Assembly: GCA_035772405.1 (NCBI GenBank)
Contig: JAYKKM010000029.1
Location: 1,027,001-1,091,000, forward strand
DNA length: 64,000 nt
Direction: 5' to 3'
Source: Chrysogorgia sp. JL179-B06
Lineage: Eukaryota; Cnidaria; Anthozoa; Scleralcyonacea; Chrysogorgiidae
Every line of letters begins with the position of its first letter. Within the stretch, counting starts at the first letter, position 1. Below, piece by piece: positions 14,317 to 29,300 of the stretch. A program made the translations under genes and the position numbers. The notes below the pieces were generated by a model. The model had not been told where the DNA came from. It did not search any database and saw only the letters and a program-made list of their open reading frames with translations.

Positions 14317-17300
14317 TTAAAATTTGATATGTGTGTTGTTTAGCCGACTTACAACGATGATGAAAAATTCAGGCGAAAATATAAAATTGATCGATGCGAA
14401 AAAATATCGGCCATTGTATATTAACTCTTTCCCGACCGGCGCTGTTAAAATCAAACGAACAACGTGGTGGTTCAATTTTTGATGTTTTTCAGCCCGTCGG
14501 GAAAGAGTTAATAAGCAATAATAGGTAAATTGCAAATAATCGAAGAAAAAGCGTGAAAAGAAAAGCAGTTTATTATCTGTTGAATTGAAAATAATCAATG
14601 TAAATACAGTTTAACAAAGCAAAAAATGGTCAGTGAGCAAAAATGAACCCCCTTCTCTGCTCCCCCCGAAGCAGAGTCTCTGCAGAGATCCCACGCGCAC
14701 CGGTCCACCCGCACGGGAGCTCATACTTTTAAATATATACGCAAGCTATCTATACACCACAAAGACAATACGTTCTATGCATGTGGGTCAAAAAGGTCAA
14801 ACTTCACCGTGTTTAGAAATGTAGGAAATAATTAACCAAATTGGCTTAAAATTTGATATGTGTGTTGTTTAGCCGACTTACAACGATGATGACAAATTCA
14901 GGCGAAAATATAAAATTGATCGATGCGAAAAAATATCGGCCATTGTATATTAACTCTTTCCCGACCGGCGCTGTTAAAATCAAACGAACAACGTGGTGGT
15001 TCAATTTTTGATGTTTTTCAGCCCGTCGGGAAAGAGTTAATAAGCAATAATAGGTAAATTGCAAATAATCGATGAAAAAGCGTGAAAAGAAAAGCAGTTT
15101 ATTATCTGTTGAATTGAAAATAATCAATGTAAATACAGTTTAACAAAGCAAAAAATGGTTAGTGAGCAAAAATGAACCCCCTTCTCTGCTCCCCCTACCC
15201 CCCTCAATGAGAGGAATTATGTAAGGGTTACCCGAAGCAGAGTCTCTGCAGAGATTCCACCCGCACCGGTCCACCCGCAAAGGAGCTCATACTTTTAAAT
15301 ATATACGCAAGCTATCTATACACCACAAAGACAATACGTTCTATGCATGTGGGTCAAAAAGGTCAAAATTCACCGTGTTTAGAAATGTAGGAAATAATTC
15401 ACCAAATTGGCTTAAAATTTGATATGTGTGTTGTTTAGCCGACTTACAACGATGATGAAAAATTCAGGCGAAAATATAAAATTGATCGATGCGAAAAAAT
15501 ATCGGCCATTGTATATTAACTCTTTCCCGACCGGCGCTGTTAAAATCAAACGAACAACGTGGTGGTTCAATTTTTGATGTTTTTCAGCCCGTCGGGAAAG
15601 AGTTAATAAGCAATAATAGGTAAATTGCAAATAATCGAAGAAAAAGCGTGAAAAGAAAAGCAGTTTATTATCTGTTGAATTGAAAATAATCAATGTAAAT
15701 ACAGTTTAACAAAGCAAAAAATGGTCAGTGAGCAAAAATGAACCCGCTTCTCTGCTCCCCCCGAAGCAGAGTCTGTGCAGAGATCCCACCCGCACCGGTC
15801 CACCCGCACGGGAGCTCATACTTTTAAATATATACGCAAGCTATCTATACACCACAAAGACAATACGTTCTATGCATGTGGGTCAAAAAGGTCAAAATTC
15901 ACCGTGTTTAGAAATGTAGGAAATAATTCACCAAATTGGCTTAAAATTTGATATGTGTGTTGTTTAGCCGACTTACAACGATGATGAAAAATTCAGGCGA
16001 AAATATAAAATTGATCGATGCGAAAAAATATCGGCCATTGTATATTAACTCTTTCCCGACCGGCGCTGTTAAAATCAAACGAACAACGTGGTGGTTCAAT
16101 TTTTGATGTTTTTCAGCCCGTCGGGAAAGAGTTAATAAGCAATAATAGGTAAATTGCAAATAATCGAAGAAAAAGCGTGAAAAGAAAGCAGTTTATTATC
16201 TGTTGAATTGAAAATAATCAATGTAAATACAGTTTAACAAAGCAAAAAATGGTCAGTGAGCAAAAATTAACCCCCTTCTCTTCTCCCCCTACCCCCCTCA
16301 ATGAGAGGAATTATGTTTACCCGAAGCAGAGTCTCTGCAGAGATCCCACCCGCACCGGTCCACCCGCACGGGAGCTCATACTTTTAAATATATACGCAAG
16401 CTATCTATACACCACAAAGACAATACGTTCTATGCATGTGGGTCAAAAAGGTCAAAATTCACCGTGTTTAGAAATGTAGGAAATAATTAACCAAATTGGC
16501 TTAAAATTTGATATGTGTGTTGTTTAGCCGACTTACAACGATGATGAAAAATTCAGGCGAAAATATAAAATTGATCGATGCGAAAAAATATCGGCCATTG
16601 TATATTAACTCTTTCCCGACCGGCGCTGTTAAAATCAAACGAACAACGTGGTGGTTCAATTTTTGATGTTTTTCAGCCCGTCGGGAATGAGTTAATAAGC
16701 AATAATAGGTAAATTGAAAATAATCGAAGAAAAAGCGTGAAAAGAAAGCAGTTTATTATCTGTTGAATTGAAAATAATCTATGTAAATACAGTTTAACAA
16801 AGCAAAAAATGGTCAGTGAGCAAAAATTAACCCCCTTCTCTGCTCCCCCTACCCCCCTCAATGAGAGGAATTATGTTTACCCGAAGCAGAGTCTCTGCAG
16901 AGATCCCACCCGCACCGGTCCACCCGCACGGGAGCTCATACTTTTAAATATATACGCAAGCTATCTATACACCACAAAGACAATACGTTCTATGCATGTG
17001 GGTCAAAAAGGTCAAAATTCACCGTGTTTAGAAATGTAGGAAATAATTCTCCAAATTGGCTTAAAATTTGATATGTGTGTTGTTTAGCCGACTTACAACG
17101 ATGATGAAAAATTCAGGCGAAAATATAAAATTGATCGATGCGAAAAAATATCGGCCATTGTATATTAACTCTTTCCCGACCGGCGCTGTTAAAATCAAAC
17201 GAACAACGTGGTGGTTCAATTTTTGATGTTTTTCAGCCCGTCGGGAAAGAGTTAATAAGCAATAATAGGTAAATTGCAAATAATCGAAGAAAAAGCGTGA

Positions 17301-18155
17301 AAAGAAAAGCAGTTTATTATCTGTTGAATTGAAAATAATCAATGTAAATACAGTTTAACAAAGCAAAAAATGGTCAGTGAGCAAAAATGAACCCCCTTCT
17401 CTGCTCCCCCCGAAGCAGAGTCTCTGCAGAGATCCCACACGCACCGGTCCACCCGCACGGGAGCTCATACTTTTAAATATATACGCAAGCTATCTATACA
17501 CCACAAAGACAATACGTTCTATGCATGTGGGTCAAAAAGGTCAAAATTCACCGTGTTTAGAAATGTAGGAAATAATTCACCAAATTGGCTTAAAATTTGA
17601 TATGTGTGTTGTTTAGCCGACTTACAACGATGATGAAAAATTCAGGCGAAAATATAAAATTGATCGATGCGAAAAAATATCGGCCATTGTATATTAACTC
17701 TTTCCCGACCGGCGCTGTTAAAATCAAACGAACAACGTGGTGGTTCAATTTTTGATGTTTTTCAGCCCGTTGGGAAAGAGTTAATAAGCAATAATAGGTA
17801 AATTGCAAATAATCGAAGAAAAAGCGTGAAAAGAAAAGCAGTTTATTATCTGTTGAATTGAAAATAATCAATGTAAATACAGTTTAACAAAGCAAAAAAT
17901 GGTCAGTGAGCAAAAATGAACCCCCTTCTCTGCTCCCCCTACCCCCCTCAATGAGAGGAATTATGTAAGGGTTACCCGAAGCAGAGTCTCTGCAGAGATT
18001 CCACCCGCACCGGTCCACCCGCAAAGGAGCTCATACTTTTAAATATATACGCAAGCTATCTATACACCACAAAGACAATACGTTCTATGCATGTGGGTGA
18101 AAAAGGTCAAAATTCACCGTGTTTAGAAATGTAGGAAATAATTCACCAAATTGGC

Positions 18156-20334
18156 TTAAAATTTGATATGTGTGTTGTTTAGCCGACTTACAACGATGAT
18201 GAAAAATTCAGGCGAAAATATAAAATTGATCGATGCGAAAAAATATCGGCCATTGTATATTAACTCTTTCCCGACCGGCGCTGTTAAAATCAAATGAACA
18301 ACGTGGTGGTTCAATTTTTGATGTTTTTCAGCCCGTCGGGAAAGAGTTAATAAGCAATAATAGGTAAATTGCAAATAATCGAAGAAAAAGCGTGAAAAGA
18401 AAAGCAGTTTATTATCTGTTGAATTGAAAATAATCAATGTAAATACAGTTTAACAAAGCAAAAAATGGTCAGTGAGCAAAAATGAACCCCCTTCTCTGCT
18501 CCCCCCGAAGCAGAGTCTGTGCAGAGATCCCACCCGCACCGGTCCACCCGCACGGGAGCTCATACTTTTAAATATATACGCAAGCTATCTATACACCACA
18601 AAGACAATACGTTCTATGCATGTGGGTCAAAAAGGTCAAAATTCACGGTGTTTAGAAATGTAGGAAATAATTAACCAAATTGGCTTAAAATTTGATATGT
18701 GTGTTGTTTAGCCGACTTACAACGATGATGAAAAGTTCAGGCGAAAATATAAAATTGATCGATGCGAAAAAATATCGGCCATTGTATATTAACTCTTTCC
18801 CGACCGGCGCTGTTAAAATCAAACGAACAACGTGGTGGTTCAATTTTTGATGTTTTTCAGCCCGTCGGGAAAGAGTTAATAAGCAATAATAGGTAAATTG
18901 CAAATAATCGAAGAAAAATCGTGAAAAGAAAAGCAGTTTATTATCTGTTGAATTGAAAATAATCAATGTAAATACAGTTTAACAAAGCAAAAAATGGTCA
19001 GTGAGCAAAAATGAACCCACTTCTCTGCTCCCCCTACCCCCCTCAAAGAGAGGAATTATGTTTACCCGAAGCAGAGTCTCTGCAGAGATTCCACCCGCAC
19101 CGGTCCACCCGCACGGGAGCTCATACTTTTAAATATATACGCAAGCTATCTATACACCACAAAGACAATACGTTCTATGCATGTGGGTCAAAAAGGTCAA
19201 AATTCACCGTGTTTAGAAATGTAGGAAATAATTCACCAAATTGGCTTAAAATTTGATATGTGTGTTGTTTAGCCGACTTACAACGATGATGAAAAATTCA
19301 GGCGAAAATATAAAATTGATCGATGCGAAAAAATATCGGCCATTGTATATTAACTCTTTCCCGACCGGCGCTGTTAAAATCAAATGAACAACGTGGTGGT
19401 TCAATTTTTGATGTTTTTCAGCCCGTCGGGAAAGAGTTAATAAGCAATAATAGGTAAATTGCAAATAATCGAAGAAAAAGCGTGAAAAGAAAAGCAGTTT
19501 ATTATCTGTTGAATTGAAAATAATCAATGTAAATACAGTTTAACAAAGCAAAAAATGGTCAGTGAGCAAAAATGAACCCCCTTCTCTGCTCCCCCGAAGC
19601 AGAGTCTGTGCAGAGATCCCACCCGCACCGGTCCACCCGCACGGGAGCTCATACTTTTAAATATATACGCAAGCTATCTATACACCACAAAGACAATACG
19701 TTCTATGCATGTGGGTCAAAAAGGTCAAAATTCACCGTGTTTAGAAATGTAGGAAATAATTAACCAAATTGGCTTAAAATTTGATATGTGTGTTGTTTAG
19801 CCGACTTACAACGATGATGAAAAGTTCAGGCGAAAATATAAAATTGATCGATGCGAAAAAATATCGGCCATTGTATATTAACTCTTTCCCGACCGGCGCT
19901 GTTAAAATCAAACGAACAACGTGGTGGTTCAATTTTTGATGTTTTTCAGCCCGTCGGGAAAGAGTTAATAAGCAATAATAGGTAAATTGCAAATAATCGA
20001 AGAAAAATCGTGAAAAGAAAAGCAGTTTATTATCTGTTGAATTGAAAATAATCAATGTAAATACAGTTTAACAAAGCAAAAAATGGTCAGTGAGCAAAAA
20101 TGAACCCACTTCTCTGCTCCCCCTACCCCCCTCAAAGAGAGGAATTATGTTTACCCGAAGCAGAGTCTCTGCAGAGATCCCACCCGCACCGGTCCACCCG
20201 CACGGGAGCTCATACTTTTAAATATATACGCAAGCTATCTATACACCACAAAGACAATACGTTCTATGCATGTGGGTCAAAAAGGTCAAAATTCACCGTG
20301 TTTAGAAATGTAGGAAATAATTAACCAAATTGGC
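18156..20334. repeat. Higher-order dimers (about 1090 bp), first cluster
   Basis: Two dimers begin at about 18156 and 19246. In each, the first unit carries CAAATGAACAACG inside the insert and is of the short type. The second unit carries GAAAAGTTCAGG, AAAATCGTGAAAAG, AACCCACTTCTC and CTCAAAGAGAGG. A further copy of the second-unit type follows at about 20335. Confidence 0.75.
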
Positions 20335-22562
20335 TTAAAATTTGATATGTGTGTTGTTTAGCCGACTTACAACGATGATGAAAAGTTCAGGCGAAAATAT
20401 AAAATTGATCGATGCGAAAAAATATCGGCCATTGTATATTAACTCTTTCCCGACCGGCGCTGTTAAAATCAAACGAACAACGTGGTGGTTCAATTTTTGA
20501 TGTTTTTCAGCCCGTCGGGAAAGAGTTAATAAGCAATAATAGGTAAATTGCAAATAATCGAAGAAAAATCGTGAAAAGAAAAGTAGTTTATTATCTGTTG
20601 AATTGAAAATAATCAATGTAAATACAGTTTAACAAAGCAAAAAATGGTCAGTGAGCAAAAATGAACCCCCTTCTCTGCTTCCCCCTACCCCCCTCAATGA
20701 GAGGAATTATGTAAGGGTTACCCGAAGCAGAGTCTCTGCAGAGATCCCACCCGCACCGGTCCACCTGCACGGGAGCTCATACTTTTAAATATATACGCAA
20801 GCTATCTATACACCACAAAGACAATACGTTCTATGCATGTGGGTCAAAAAGGTCAAAATTCACCGTGTTTAGAAATGTAGGAAATAATTAACCAAATTGG
20901 CTTAAAATTTGATATGTGTGTTGTTTAGCCGACTTACAACGATGATGAAAAATTCAGGCGAAAATATAAAATTGATCGATGCGAAAAAATATCGGCCATT
21001 GTATATTAACTCTTTCCCGACCGGCGCTGTTAAAATCAAACGAACAACGTGGTGGTTCAATTTTTGATGTTTTTCAGCCCGTCGGGAATGAGTTAATAAG
21101 CAATAATAGGTAAATTGAAAATAATCGAAGAAAAAGCGTGAAAAGTAAAGCAGTTTATTATCTGTTGAATTCAAAATAATCAATGTAAATACAGTTTAAC
21201 AAAGCAAAAAATGGTCAGTGAGCAAAAATGAACCCCCTTCTCTGCTCCCCCTACCCCCCTCAATGAGAGGAATTATGTAAGGGTTACCCGAAGCAGAGTC
21301 TCTGCAGAGATCCCACCCGCACCGGTCCACCCGCACGGGAGCTCATACTTTTAAATATATACGCAAGCTATCTATACACCACAAAGACAATACGTTCTAT
21401 GCATGTGGGTCAAAAAGGTCAAAATTCACCGTGTTTAGAAATGTAGGAAATAATTCTCCAAATTGGCTTAAAATTTGATATGTGTGTTGTTTAGCCGACT
21501 TACAACGATGATGAAAAATTCAGGCGAAAATATAAAATTGATCGATGCGAAAAAATATCGGCCATTGTATATTAACTCTTTCCCGACCGGCGCTGTTAAA
21601 ATCAAACGAACAACGTGGTGGTTCAATTTTTGATGTTTTTCAGCCCGTCGGGAAAGAGTTAATAAGCAATAATAGGTAAATTGCAAATAATCGAAGAAAA
21701 AGCGTGAAAAGAAAAGCAGTTTATTATCTGTTGAATTGAAAATAATCAATGTAAATACAGTTTAACAAAGCAAAAAATGGTCAGTGAGCAAAAATGAACC
21801 CCCTTCTCTGCTCCCCCCGAAGCAGAGGGTCTGCAGAGATCCCACACGCACCGGTCCACCCGCACGGGAGCTCATACTTTTAAATATATACGCAAGCTAT
21901 CTATACACCACAAAGACAATACGTTCTATGCATGTGGGTCAAAAAGGTCAAAATTCACCGTGTTTAGAAATGTAGGAAATAATTCACCAAATTGGCTTAA
22001 AATTTGATATGTGTGTTGTTTAGCCGACTTACAACGATGATGAAAAATTCAGGCGAAAATATAAAATTGATCGATGCGAAAAAATATCGGCCATTGTATA
22101 TTAACTCTTTCCCGACCGGCGCTGTTAAAATCAAACGAACAACGTGGTGGTTCAATTTTTGATGTTTTTCATCCCGTCGGGAAAGAGTTAATAAGCAATA
22201 ATAGGTAAATTGCAAATAATCGAAGAAAAATCGTGAAAAGAAAAGCAGTTTATTATCTGTTGAATTGAAAATAATCAATGTAAATACAGTTTAACAAAGC
22301 AAAAAATGGTCAGTGAGCAAAAATGAACCCCCTTCTCTGCTCCCCCTACCCCCCTCAATGAGAGGAATTATGTAAGGGTTACCCGAAGCAGAGTCTCTGC
22401 AGAGATTCCACCCGCACCGGTCCACCCGCAAAGGAGCTCATACTTTTAAATATATACGCAAGCTATCTATACACCACAAAGACAATACGTTCTATGCATG
22501 TGGGTCAAAAAGGTAAAAATTCACGGTGTTTAGAAATGTAGGAAATAATTCACCAAATTGGC

Positions 22563-25500
22563 TTAAAATTTGATATGTGTGTTGTTTAGCCGACTTACAA
22601 CGATGATGAAAAATTCAGGCGAAAATCTAAAATTGATCGATGCGAAAAAATATCGGCCATTGTATATTAACTCTTTCCCGACCGACGCTGTTAAAATCAA
22701 ATGAACAACGTGGTGGTTCAATTTTTGATGTTTTTCAGCCCGTCGGGAAAGAGTTAATAAGCAATAATAGGTAAATTGCAAATAATCGAAGAAAAAGCGT
22801 GAAAAGAAAAGCAGTTTATTATCTGTTGAATTGAAAATAATCAATGTAAATACAGTTTAACAAAGCAAAAAATGGTCAGTGAGCAAAAATGAACCCCCTT
22901 CTCTGCTCCCCCCGAAGCAGAGTCTGTGCAGAGATCCCACCCGCACCGGTCCACCCGCACGGGAGCTCATACTTTTAAATATATACGCAAGCTATCTATA
23001 CACCACAAAGACAATACGTTCTATGCATGTGGGTCAAAAAGGTCAAAATTCACCGTGTTTAGAAATGTAGGAAATAATTAACCAAATTGGCTTAAAATTT
23101 GATATGTGTGTTGTTTAGCCGACTTACAACGATGATGAAAAGTTCAGGCGAAAATATAAAATTGATCGATGCGAAAAAATATCGGCCATTGTATATTAAC
23201 TCTTTCCCGACCGGCGCTGTTAAATTCAAACGAACAACGTGGTGGTTCAATTTTTGATGTTTTTCAGCCCGTCGGGAAAGAGTTAATAAGCAATAATAGG
23301 TAAATTGCAAATAATCGAAGAAAAATCGTGAAAAGAAAAGCAGTTTATTATCTGTTGAATTGAAAATAATCAATGTAAATACAGTTTAACAAAGCAAAAA
23401 ATGGTCAGTGAGCAAAAATGAACCCACTTCTCTGCTCCCCCTACCCCCCTCAAAGAGAGGAATTATGTTTACCCGACGCAGAGTCTCTGCAGAGATCCCA
23501 CCCGCACCGGTCCACCCGCACGGGAGCTCATACTTTTAAATATATACGCAAGCTATCTATACACCACAAAGACAATACGTTCTATGCATGTGGGTCAAAA
23601 AGGTCAAAATTCACCGTGTTTAGAAATGTAGGAAATAATTAACCAAATTGGCTTAAAATTTGATATGTGTGTTGTTTAGCCGACTTACAACGATGATGAA
23701 AAGTTCAGGCGAAAATATAAAATTGATCGATGCGAAAAAATATCGGCCATTGTATATTAACTCTTTCCCGACCGGCGCTGTTAAAATCAAACGAACAACG
23801 TGGTGGTTCAATTTTTGATGTTTTTCAGCCCGTCGGGAAAGAGTTAATAAGCAATAATAGGTAAATTGCAAATAATCGAAGAAAAATCGTGAAAAGAAAA
23901 GCAGTTTATTATCTGTTGAATTGAAAATAATCAATGTAAATACAGTTTAACAAAGCAAAAAATGGTCAGTGAGCAAAAATGAACCCCCTTCTCTGCTCCC
24001 CCTACCCCCCTCAATGAGAGGAATTATGTAAGGGTTACCCGAAGCAGAGTCTCTGCAGAGATTCCACCCGCACCGGTCCACCCGCAAAGGAGCTCATACT
24101 TTTAAATATATACGCAAGCTATCTATACACCACAAAGACAATACGTTCTATGCATGTGGGTCAAAAAGGTCAAAATTCACGGTGTTTAGAAATGTAGGAA
24201 ATAATTCACCAAATTGGCTTAAAATTTGATATGTGTGTTGTTTAGCCGACTTACAACGATGATGAAAAATTCAGGCGAAAATCTAAAATTGATCGATGCG
24301 AAAAAATATCGGCCATTGTATATTAACTCTTTCCCGACCGACGCTGTTAAAATCAAATGAACAACGTGGTGGTTCAATTTTTGATGTTTTTCAGCCCGTC
24401 GGGAAAGAGTTAATAAGCAATAATAGGTAAATTGCAAATAATCGAAGAAAAAGCGTGAAAAGAAAAGCAGTTTATTATCTGTTGAATTGAAAATAATCAA
24501 TGTAAATACAGTTTAACAAAGCAAAAAATGGTCAGTGAGCAAAAATGAACCCCCTTCTCTGCTCCCCCGAAGCAGAGTCTGTGCAGAGATCCCACCCGCA
24601 CCGGTCCACCCGCACGGGAGCTCATACTTTTAAATATATACGCAAGCTATCTATACACCACAAAGACAATACGTTCTATGCATGTGGGTCAAAAAGGTCA
24701 AAATTCACCGTGTTTAGAAATGTAGGAAATAATTAACCAAATTGGCTTAAAATTTGATATGTGTGTTGTTTAGCCGACTTACAACGATGATGAAAAGTTC
24801 AGGCGAAAATATAAAATTGATCGATGCGAAAAAATATCGGCCATTGTATATTAACTCTTTCCCGACCGGCGCTGTTAAAATCAAACGAACAACGTGGTGG
24901 TTCAATTTTTGATGTTTTTCAGCCCGTCGGGAAAGAGTTAATAAGCAATAATAGGTAAATTGCAAATAATCGAAGAAAAATCGTGAAAAGAAAAGCAGTT
25001 TATTATCTGTTGAATTGAAAATAATCAATGTAAATACAGTTTAACAAAGCAAAAAATGGTCAGTGAGCAAAAATGAACCCACTTCTCTGCTCCCCCTACC
25101 CCCCTCAAAGAGAGGAATTATGTTTACCCGACGCAGAGTCTCTGCAGAGATCCCACCCGCACCGGTCCACCCGCACGGGAGCTCATACTTTTAAATATAT
25201 ACGCAAGCTATCTATACACCACAAAGACAATACGTTCTATGCATGTGGGTCAAAAAGGTCAAAATTCACCGTGTTTAGAAATGTAGGAAATAATTCACCA
25301 AATTGGCTTAAAATTTGATATGTGTGTTGTTTAGCCGACTTACAACGATGATGACAAATTCAGGCGAAAATATAAAATTAATCGATGCGAAAAAATATCG
25401 GCCATTGTATATTAACTCTTTCCCGACCGACGCTGTTAAAATCAAATGAACAACGTGGTGGTTCAATTTTTGATGTTTTTCAGCCCGTCGGGAAAGAGTT

Positions 25501-26397
25501 AATAAGCAATAATAGGTAAATTGCAAATAATCGAAGAAAAAGCGTGAAAAGAAAAGCAGTTTATTATCTGTTGAATTGAAAATAATCAATGTAAATACAG
25601 TTTAACAAAGCAAAAAATGGTCAGTGAGCAAAAATGAACCCCCTTCTCTGCTCCCCCCGAAGCAGAGTCTGTGCAGAGATCCCACCCGCACCGGTCCACC
25701 CGCACGGGAGCTCATACTTTTAAATATATACGCAAGCTATCTATACACCACAAAGACAATACGTTCTATGCATGTGGGTCAAAAAGGTCAAAATTCACCG
25801 TGTTTAGAAATGTAGGAAATAATTAACCAAATTGGCTTAAAATTTGATATGTGTGTTGTTTAGCCGACTTACAACGATGATGAAAAGTTCAGGCGAAAAT
25901 ATAAAATTGATCGATGCGAAAAAATATCGGCCATTGTATATTAACTCTTTCCCGACCGGCGCTGTTAAAATCAAACGAACAACGTGGTGGTTCAATTTTT
26001 GATGTTTTTCAGCCCGTCGGGAAAGAGTTAATAAGCAATAATAGGTAAATTGCAAATAATCGAAGAAAAATCGTGAAAAGAAAAGCAGTTTATTATCTGT
26101 TGAATTGAAAATAATCAATGTAAATACAGTTTAACAAAGCAAAAAATGGTCAGTGAGCAAAAATGAACCCACTTCTCTGCTCCCCCTACCCCCCTCAAAG
26201 AGAGGAATTATGTTTACCCGACGCAGAGTCTCTGCAGAGATCCCACCCGCACCGGTCCACCCGCACGGGAGCTCATACTTTTAAATATATACGCAAGCTA
26301 TCTATACACCACAAAGACAATACGTTCTATGCATGTGGGTCAAAAAGGTCAAAATTCACCGTGTTTAGAAATGTAGGAAATAATTAACCAAATTGGC
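22563..26397. repeat. Higher-order dimers (about 1090 bp), second cluster
   Basis: The dimer pattern returns with starts at about 22563, 24219 and 25308. The first units carry GACCGACGCTG and CAAATGAAC in the insert and the second units carry GAAAAGTTCAGG and CTCAAAGAGAGG. An extra second-type unit lies at about 23653. The GACCGACG change is absent from the first cluster, so this cluster diverged and then expanded locally. Confidence 0.75.
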
Positions 26398-29300
26398 TTA
26401 AAATTTGATATGTGTGTTGTTTAGCCGACTTACAACGATGATGAAAAGTTCAGGCGAAAATATAAAATTGATCGATGCGAAAAAATATCGGCCATTGTAT
26501 ATTAACTCTTTCCCGACCGGCGCTGTTAAAATCAAACGAACAACGTGGTGGTTCAATTTTTGATGTTTTTCAGCCCGTCGGGAAAGAGTTAATAAGCAAT
26601 AATAGGTAAATTGCAAATAATCGAAGAAAAATCGTGAAAAGAAAAGCAGTTTATTATCTGTTGAATTGAAAATAATCAATGTAAATACAGTTTAACAAAG
26701 CAAAAAATGGTCAGTGAGCAAAAATGAACCCCCTTCTCTGCTTCCCCCTACCCCCCTCAATGAGAGGAATTATGTAAGGGTTACCCGAAGCAGAGTCTCT
26801 GCAGAGATCCCACCCGCACCGGTCCACCTGCACGGGAGCTCATACTTTTAAATATATACGCAAGCTATCTATACACCACAAAGACAATACGTTCTATGCA
26901 TGTGGGTCAAAAAGGTCAAAATTCACCGTGTTTAGAAATGTAGGAAATAATTCTCCAAATTGGCTTAAAATTTGATATGTGTGTTGTTTAGCCGACTTAC
27001 AACGATGATGAAAAATTCAGGCGAAAATATAAAATTGATCGATGCGAAAAAATATCGGCCATTGTATATTAACTCTTTCCCGACCGGCGCTGTTAAAATC
27101 AAACGAACAACGTGGTGGTTCAATTTTTGATGTTTTTCAGCCCGTCGGGAAAGAGTTAATAAGCAATAATAGGTAAATTACAAATAATCGAAGAAAAAGC
27201 GTGAAAAGAAAAGCAGTTTATTATCTGTTGAATTGAAAATAATCAATGTAAATACAGTTTAACAAAGCAAAAAATGGTCAGTGAGCAAAAATGAACCCCC
27301 TTCTCTGCTCCCCCCGAAGCAGAGTCTCTGCAGAGATCCCACCCGCACCGGTGCACCCGCACGGGAGCTCATACTTTTAAATATATACGCAAGCTATCTA
27401 TACACCACAAAGACAATACGTTCTATGCATGTGTTTCAAAAAGGTCAAAATTCACCGTGTTTAGAAATGTAGGAAATAATTCACCAAATTGGCTTAAAAT
27501 TTGATATGTGTGTTGTTTAGCCGACTTACAACGATGATGAAAAATTCAGGCGAAAATATAAAATTGATCGATGCGAAAAAATATCGGCCATTGTATATTA
27601 ACTCTTTCCCGACCGGCGCTGTTAAAATCAAACGAACAACGTGGTGGTTCAATTTTTGATGTTTTTCAGCCCGTCGGGAAAGAGTTAATAAGCAATAATA
27701 GGTAAATTGAAAATAATCGAAGAAAAAGCGTGAAAAGAAAAGCAGTTTATCATCTGTTGTATTGAAAATAATCAATGTAAATACAGTTTAACAAAGCAAA
27801 AAATGGTCAGTGAACAAAAATTAACCCCCTTCTCTGCTCCCCCTACCCCCCTCAATGAGAGGAATTATGTAAGGGTTACCCGAAGCAGAGTCTCTGCAGA
27901 GATCCCATCCGCACCGGTCCACCCGCACGGGAGCTCATACTTTTAAATATATACGCAAGCTATCTATACACCACAAAGACAATACGTTCTATGCATGTGG
28001 GTCAAAAAGGTCAAAATTCACCGTGTTTAGAAATGTAGGAAATAATTCACCAAATTGGCTTAAAATTTGATATGTGTGTTGTTTAGCCGACTTACAACGA
28101 TGATGACAAATTCAGGCGAAAATATAAAATTAATCGATGCGAAAAAATATCGGCCATTGTATATTAACTCTTTCCCGACCGGCGCTGTTTAAAATCAAAC
28201 GAACAACGTGGTGGTTCAATTTTTGATGTTTTTCAGCCCGTCGGGAAAGAGTTAATAAGCAATAATAGGTAAATTGCAAATAATCGAAGAAAAAGCGTGA
28301 AAAGAAAAGCAGTTTATTATCTGTTGAATTGAAAATAATCAATGTAAATACAGTTTAACAAAGCAAAAAATGGTCAGTGAGCAAAAATTAACCCCCTTCT
28401 CTGCTCCCCCTACCCCCCTCAATGAGAGGAATTATGTAAGGGTTACCCGAAGCAGAGTCTGTGCAGAGATCCCACCCGCACCAGTCCACCCGCACGGGAG
28501 CTCATACTTTTAAATATATACGCAAGCTATCTATACACCACAAAGACAATACGTTCTATGCATGTGGGTCAAAAAGGTCAAAATTCACCGTGTTTAGAAA
28601 TGTAGGAAATAAATCACCAAATTGGCTTAAAATTTGATATGTGTGTTGTTTAGCCGACTTACAACGATGATGACAAATTCAGGCGAAAATATAAAATTGA
28701 TCGATGCGAAAAAATATCGGCAATTGTATATTAACTCTTTCCCGACCGGCGCTGTTAAAATCAAACGAACAACGTGGTGGTTCAATTTTTGATGTTTTTC
28801 AGCCCGTCGGGAAAGAGTTAATAAGCAATAATAGGTAAATTGCAAATAATCGAAGAAAAAGCGTGAAAAGAAAAGCAGTTTATTATCTGTTGAATTGAAA
28901 ATAATCAATGTAAATACAGTTTAACAAAGCAAAAAATGGTCAGTGAGCAAAAATGAACCGCCTTCTCTGCTCCCCCCGAAGCAGAGTCTCTGCAGAGATC
29001 CCACCCGCACCGGTCCACCCGCACGGGGCACATACTTTTAAATATATACGCAAGCTATCTATACGCCACAAAGACAATACGTTCTATGCATGTGGGTCAA
29101 AAAGGTCAAAATTCACCGTGTTTAGAAATGTAGGAAATAATTCACCAAATTGGCTTAAAATTTGATATGTGTGTTGTTTAGCCGACTTACAACGATGATG
29201 AAAAATTCAGGAGAAAATATTAAATTGATCGATGCGAAAAAATATCGGCCATTGTATATTAACTCTTTCCCGACCGGCGCTGTTAAAATCAAACGAACAA

